A stretch of DNA of 64,000 nt from VKMB-3413 sp041027365 (GTDB taxonomy: Bacteria > Pseudomonadota > Alphaproteobacteria > Rhizobiales > Rhizobiaceae), in contig NZ_JBFTEH010000001.1 of the NCBI RefSeq assembly GCF_041027365.1, forward strand, positions 558,001 through 622,000. Reading direction: 5' to 3'. Each line of letters begins with the position of its first letter. Positions within the stretch are counted from its first letter, which is position 1. The position numbers and the translations under genes are program-made. This document shows positions 61,338 to 64,000 of this stretch, in pieces. The notes under the pieces were generated by a model. That model was not told the origin of the DNA and made no database searches. It saw only the letters and a program-made list of their open reading frames with translations.

Positions 61338-61517
61338 ATGAGCATCGAAAGCGAAGTCCGTGAGGCGATCGTTTCGGAACTCGAGCGCCAGGCCCAGAAC
61401 CGTCCGGAGGACCTGAAGGTCGCGAGCCGGGGCGAGACGAGGCTCGAGATCCAGGGCGTCGTCGAACTGGAGGATCTGGTGATGTCGATCATGGGATCCG
61501 TCGCCGGCGGCCCCTGA
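61338..61517 (+). CDS. 59-residue hypothetical protein, downstream of SDR gene
   Basis: ATG 61338 to TGA 61515-61517. AAGGAGG lies five bases upstream, an excellent SD, and the gap to the SDR stop is 15 bases, so it is a convincing small gene. The protein is acidic and helical then strand-like: MSIESEVREAIVSELERQAQ ... RGETRLEIQGVVELEDLVMS. No family recognised. A terminator hairpin follows 27 bases later, which closes the two-gene unit. Confidence 0.7.
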   Translation: MSIESEVREAIVSELERQAQNRPEDLKVASRGETRLEIQGVVELEDLVMSIMGSVAGGP

Positions 61518-61543
61518 CAGTTTCTGTCCCAAAGAAAACCATG

Positions 61544-61575
61544 CGGATCGGCGCGAGCTCGCGCCGATCCGTTTT
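61544..61575 (+). terminator. Strong intrinsic terminator after the SDR operon
   Basis: A perfect 28-base palindrome (CGGATCGGCGCGAG then CTCGCGCCGATCCG) at 61544-61571 followed immediately by TTTT on the plus strand. On the minus strand AAAGAAAACC before the stem gives GGTTTTCTTT after it, so the element can end the RND transcript as well: a bidirectional terminator between convergent genes. Confidence 0.8.
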
Positions 61576-61595
61576 CTCGTTCCGGCGGCCGTCCC

Positions 61596-64000
61596 TCAGC
61601 CGGCCTGCAGCTCCGGCTGCTCCGCACCTTCCGTTGCCGCTTGCTGCCTCGGCAGGAGCTTGCCGAGCAGGCGCCCCAGGAAGCGCTCGATGTCGTCGAT
61701 GACGGTGTAGACCACCGGCACGTAGACCAGGCTGAGCAGCGTCGACGAGACCAGCCCGCCGATGACCGCGATCGCCATCGGTGCGCGCGACTCGGCGTCC
61801 GCGCCGATGCCGAGGGCGATCGGCGCCATGCCGGCGCCCATGGCGATCGAGGTCATCACGATCGGCCGGGCGCGCTTCCGCGCGGCGTCGAGCAGCGCCG
61901 TCATGCGATCGGTGCCCTCGCGCCGCGCCACGATGGCGTATTCGACCAGGAGGATCGAGTTCTTCGCCGCGATCCCCATCAGCAGGAGGACGCCGATCAG
62001 CACCGAGATCGCCACCGATGAGCCGGTCAGCCACAGGAAGCCGAAGGCGCCGCCGATCGACAGGGGCAGGGCGGTCAGGATGGTGATCGGCTGCAGGAAC
62101 GAGTTGAAGAGCAGCGCCAGCGTCGCGAACATCAGCAGGATGCCTGTCGCGATCGCCATCTCGAAGCCCGAGAACATCTCGTTCATCCGCTTGGTGTCGC
62201 CCTGCGCCTTCTCGGCGATCCCCTTGGGCAGGGAGCGCATGACCGGCAGCGCGTGCACGCTCTTCTGCGCCTGACCGAGCGTCAGTCCGGACAGCTCGGC
62301 CGAGACGGTGGCCGTGCGCTCGCCGTCATAGTGGTCGATCGTCGTCGGGCCGGCACCGAAGTCGAAGCCGGCGATCGCGCCGAGCGGCACGGTGCCCTTG
62401 CTCCCGGAGATCTTCAGCGCCTTGATGCGGTCGAGATCGCCGCGCGCCTCGTCGGTCAGCGTCGGGATGACGAAGATCTGCCGGTCGCCGAGATTGTACC
62501 TGGCGAGCGCGTCCTCGTTGGCCCCGAGCGTGGAGACGTTCAGGAGCTGGGCGATCTGGCTGGAGGTGATGCCGAGGCTCGCCATCCGCGCCTTGTCCGG
62601 ATGCACGACGAGCTCGGGCTTGGCGGCGGCGGCGTCCGAGACCGGGTTGAGCAGCCCCGGCACCGTGCGCATCTCCGCCGCCAGCCTGTTCGCCGTGTCG
62701 GCGAGCAGCGCGCTGTCGGTGCCCGCGAGCGTCACGGAGATCTTCGATCCGGACTGGTTGTCGGCGCCGAACTGGATGCGGGCGCCGGGGATGTCGTCGA
62801 ACGCCCCGGCAAGGCGCTTCTCGAACTGCTGCTGGCTGACGTCCCGCTCGCTGCGCGGCACGAGGTTCGCCGTCACCGTCGCCGAGGTGACGCTGGCGGT
62901 CGTCGTGTGCTGCGGCCCGCCGCCGCCGGTCGTCGCATCGCCGATCGAGGCGAAGACGCTTTGCACCTCCGGCTGCTTTTCCAGGATGGCGCTGACCTTC
63001 TTCACCACCGCGTCGGTCTCGTCCAGCGTCGAGCCCGGCACCAGTTCCACCGAGGCGAGCGCCCGGCCGCGATCGGTGGACGGCATGAACTCCGTCGGAA
63101 GCCTCGTCGCCACGGTGACCGAGCCGGCGAAGAAGGCGATGCCGAGAAGCACCGTCAGCCAGCGGAAGCGCAGCGCCTGGCGCAGGATCGCGAGATAGGC
63201 CGGCACCCAGGCCGGCGTGTCCTCTCGGTGGCCCTTGGCCCCGGCCTTGACGAAATAGGCGCCCATCAGCGGCGTCAGCATGCGCGCGACGACGAGCGAG
63301 AACAGCACCGAGACGCAGACGACGATGGCGAAGCTGACGAACAGCTTGCCGGGAATGCCCGGCATGAAGCCGACCGGCAGGAACACCGAGACGATCGTCG
63401 CCGTCGTCGCGACCACCGCGAGGCCGATCTCGTCGGCCGCCTCGATCGCCGCCTCATAGGCGGTCTTGCCGCTCTGACGCATGTGGCGGACGATGTTCTC
63501 GATCTCGACGATGGCGTCGTCGACGAGAATGCCGACCACCAGCGACAGCGCCAGCAGCGTGATGTTGTTCAGCGACAGGTCGAGCCAGGCCATCACCGCG
63601 AAGGTCGGGATCAGCGACAGCGGCAGGGCCGTCGCCGAGACCAGCGTCGCGCGGATGTCGCGCAGGAACAGGAAGACGACGCCGACGGCGAGCAGGGCGC
63701 CGAGCCACAGCGCCTCGAAGGCCGCGTCGTAGCTCGCCTGGACGAAGTCCGACGACGAGGTGACCTCGGTGAAGCTCACCGCAGGGTTCTTCGCATCCAT
63801 CGCCGCGACGGCAGCCCGCGCCGCCTTGGTCACGCCGATCTGCGAAGAGCCCTTGGCGCTGTAGACGGAGAAGGCGACGACCTCCTTGCCGTCGAGCCGC
63901 GCGCGGTTGCGCGGCTCCTCCCAGCCGTCGACGATCTGGCCGAGATCGGCGAGCCGCACGCTCTTGCCGCCGGAAACCGGGATGGGGGTGTTCTGGAGCC
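61596..64000 (-). CDS. RND efflux transporter, inner-membrane subunit (C-terminal part, cut by window edge)
   Basis: About 800 codons are visible; the N-terminal part lies beyond 64000, and the frame is open to the window end (it reads ...LQNTPIPVSGGKSVRLAD before the internal GTG at 63959, so that GTG is not the true start). Inner-membrane proton-driven pump of the AcrB/MexB superfamily, most like the HAE1 group. Proton-relay aspartates are in LVVGILVDDAIVEIENIVRH; porter-domain and second helix bundle segments follow (LTALPLSIGGAFGFLWLTGS, MAIAVIGGLVSSTLLSLVYV). Partner membrane-fusion protein is not in the window. Confidence 0.9.
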   Translation of the reverse strand, partial: LQNTPIPVSGGKSVRLADLGQIVDGWEEPRNRARLDGKEVVAFSVYSAKGSSQIGVTKAARAAVAAMDAKNPAVSFTEVTSSSDFVQASYDAAFEALWLGALLAVGVVFLFLRDIRATLVSATALPLSLIPTFAVMAWLDLSLNNITLLALSLVVGILVDDAIVEIENIVRHMRQSGKTAYEAAIEAADEIGLAVVATTATIVSVFLPVGFMPGIPGKLFVSFAIVVCVSVLFSLVVARMLTPLMGAYFVKAGAKGHREDTPAWVPAYLAILRQALRFRWLTVLLGIAFFAGSVTVATRLPTEFMPSTDRGRALASVELVPGSTLDETDAVVKKVSAILEKQPEVQSVFASIGDATTGGGGPQHTTTASVTSATVTANLVPRSERDVSQQQFEKRLAGAFDDIPGARIQFGADNQSGSKISVTLAGTDSALLADTANRLAAEMRTVPGLLNPVSDAAAAKPELVVHPDKARMASLGITSSQIAQLLNVSTLGANEDALARYNLGDRQIFVIPTLTDEARGDLDRIKALKISGSKGTVPLGAIAGFDFGAGPTTIDHYDGERTATVSAELSGLTLGQAQKSVHALPVMRSLPKGIAEKAQGDTKRMNEMFSGFEMAIATGILLMFATLALLFNSFLQPITILTALPLSIGGAFGFLWLTGSSVAISVLIGVLLLMGIAAKNSILLVEYAIVARREGTDRMTALLDAARKRARPIVMTSIAMGAGMAPIALGIGADAESRAPMAIAVIGGLVSSTLLSLVYVPVVYTVIDDIERFLGRLLGKLLPRQQAATEGAEQPELQAG

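Overview
The window is a gene-dense, high-GC stretch of an alphaproteobacterial chromosome, most likely order Hyphomicrobiales (Rhizobiales). Pointers to that order are a Mg-type HemB, a DUF6163 protein, the LdtR/L,D-transpeptidase pair, an EipA (DUF1134) protein, the phosphotransferase ChpT, the DUF4164-zapA pair beside transketolase, and an ornithine decarboxylase with a probable speF-type leader. Genus and species cannot be fixed from this sequence. I see no phage, insertion sequence, CRISPR array or rRNA; one tRNA gene (Arg, anticodon CCG) is present.

Layout. 1-8046: end of bpt, an SLC13-type permease, RDD and YHYH-domain proteins, hemB, a DUF6163 protein, then ldtR and its likely target, a Tat-exported L,D-transpeptidase. 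8310-8386: tRNA-Arg. 8573-20054: the main catabolic island, a LysR-type regulator with two HTH domains divergent from galB-galC-galD, an extradiol ring-cleavage dioxygenase and a six-gene branched-chain-type ABC importer with two tandem, nearly identical binding proteins. Together these read as uptake and meta-cleavage of an aromatic acid that funnels through 4-oxalomesaconate to pyruvate and oxaloacetate. 20189-24163: cyoABCD quinol oxidase. 24264-28351: a GH15 glycosidase, a membrane-anchored SDR and an rRNA/tRNA 2'-O-methyltransferase. 28352-29353 is almost gene-free.

29354-39983 is core: a coiled-coil membrane protein, EipA, chpT, leuDC, a divergent YrdC-domain protein, transketolase, DUF4164, zapA, a lipoprotein esterase and an acetyltransferase. 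40036-48013: a protease-inhibitor-like protein, a LacI regulator with a hydroxyacid dehydrogenase, a MarR/creatininase/PLP-enzyme group, and a CobW metallochaperone with a WD40 protein. 48016-49020 is a conspicuously AT-rich insert carrying one open frame broken by two in-frame stops, probably a decaying acquired gene. 49113-64000: an HWE histidine kinase, a GNAT enzyme and ornithine decarboxylase, a LysR regulator, a second L,D-transpeptidase, a retropepsin-like protease, a GMC oxidoreductase, an MFS transporter, a DeoR regulator, an SDR with a 59-residue partner, and an RND efflux pump that runs off the right edge.

The best candidate for something undescribed is the 8.5-20 kb island: galBCD without a recognisable gallate dioxygenase of the LigAB/GalA type, but with a VOC-fold dioxygenase whose usual second-sphere histidine appears to be tyrosine, under a regulator with duplicated DNA-binding domains. 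All functional calls rest on reading motifs by eye; no database search was run.
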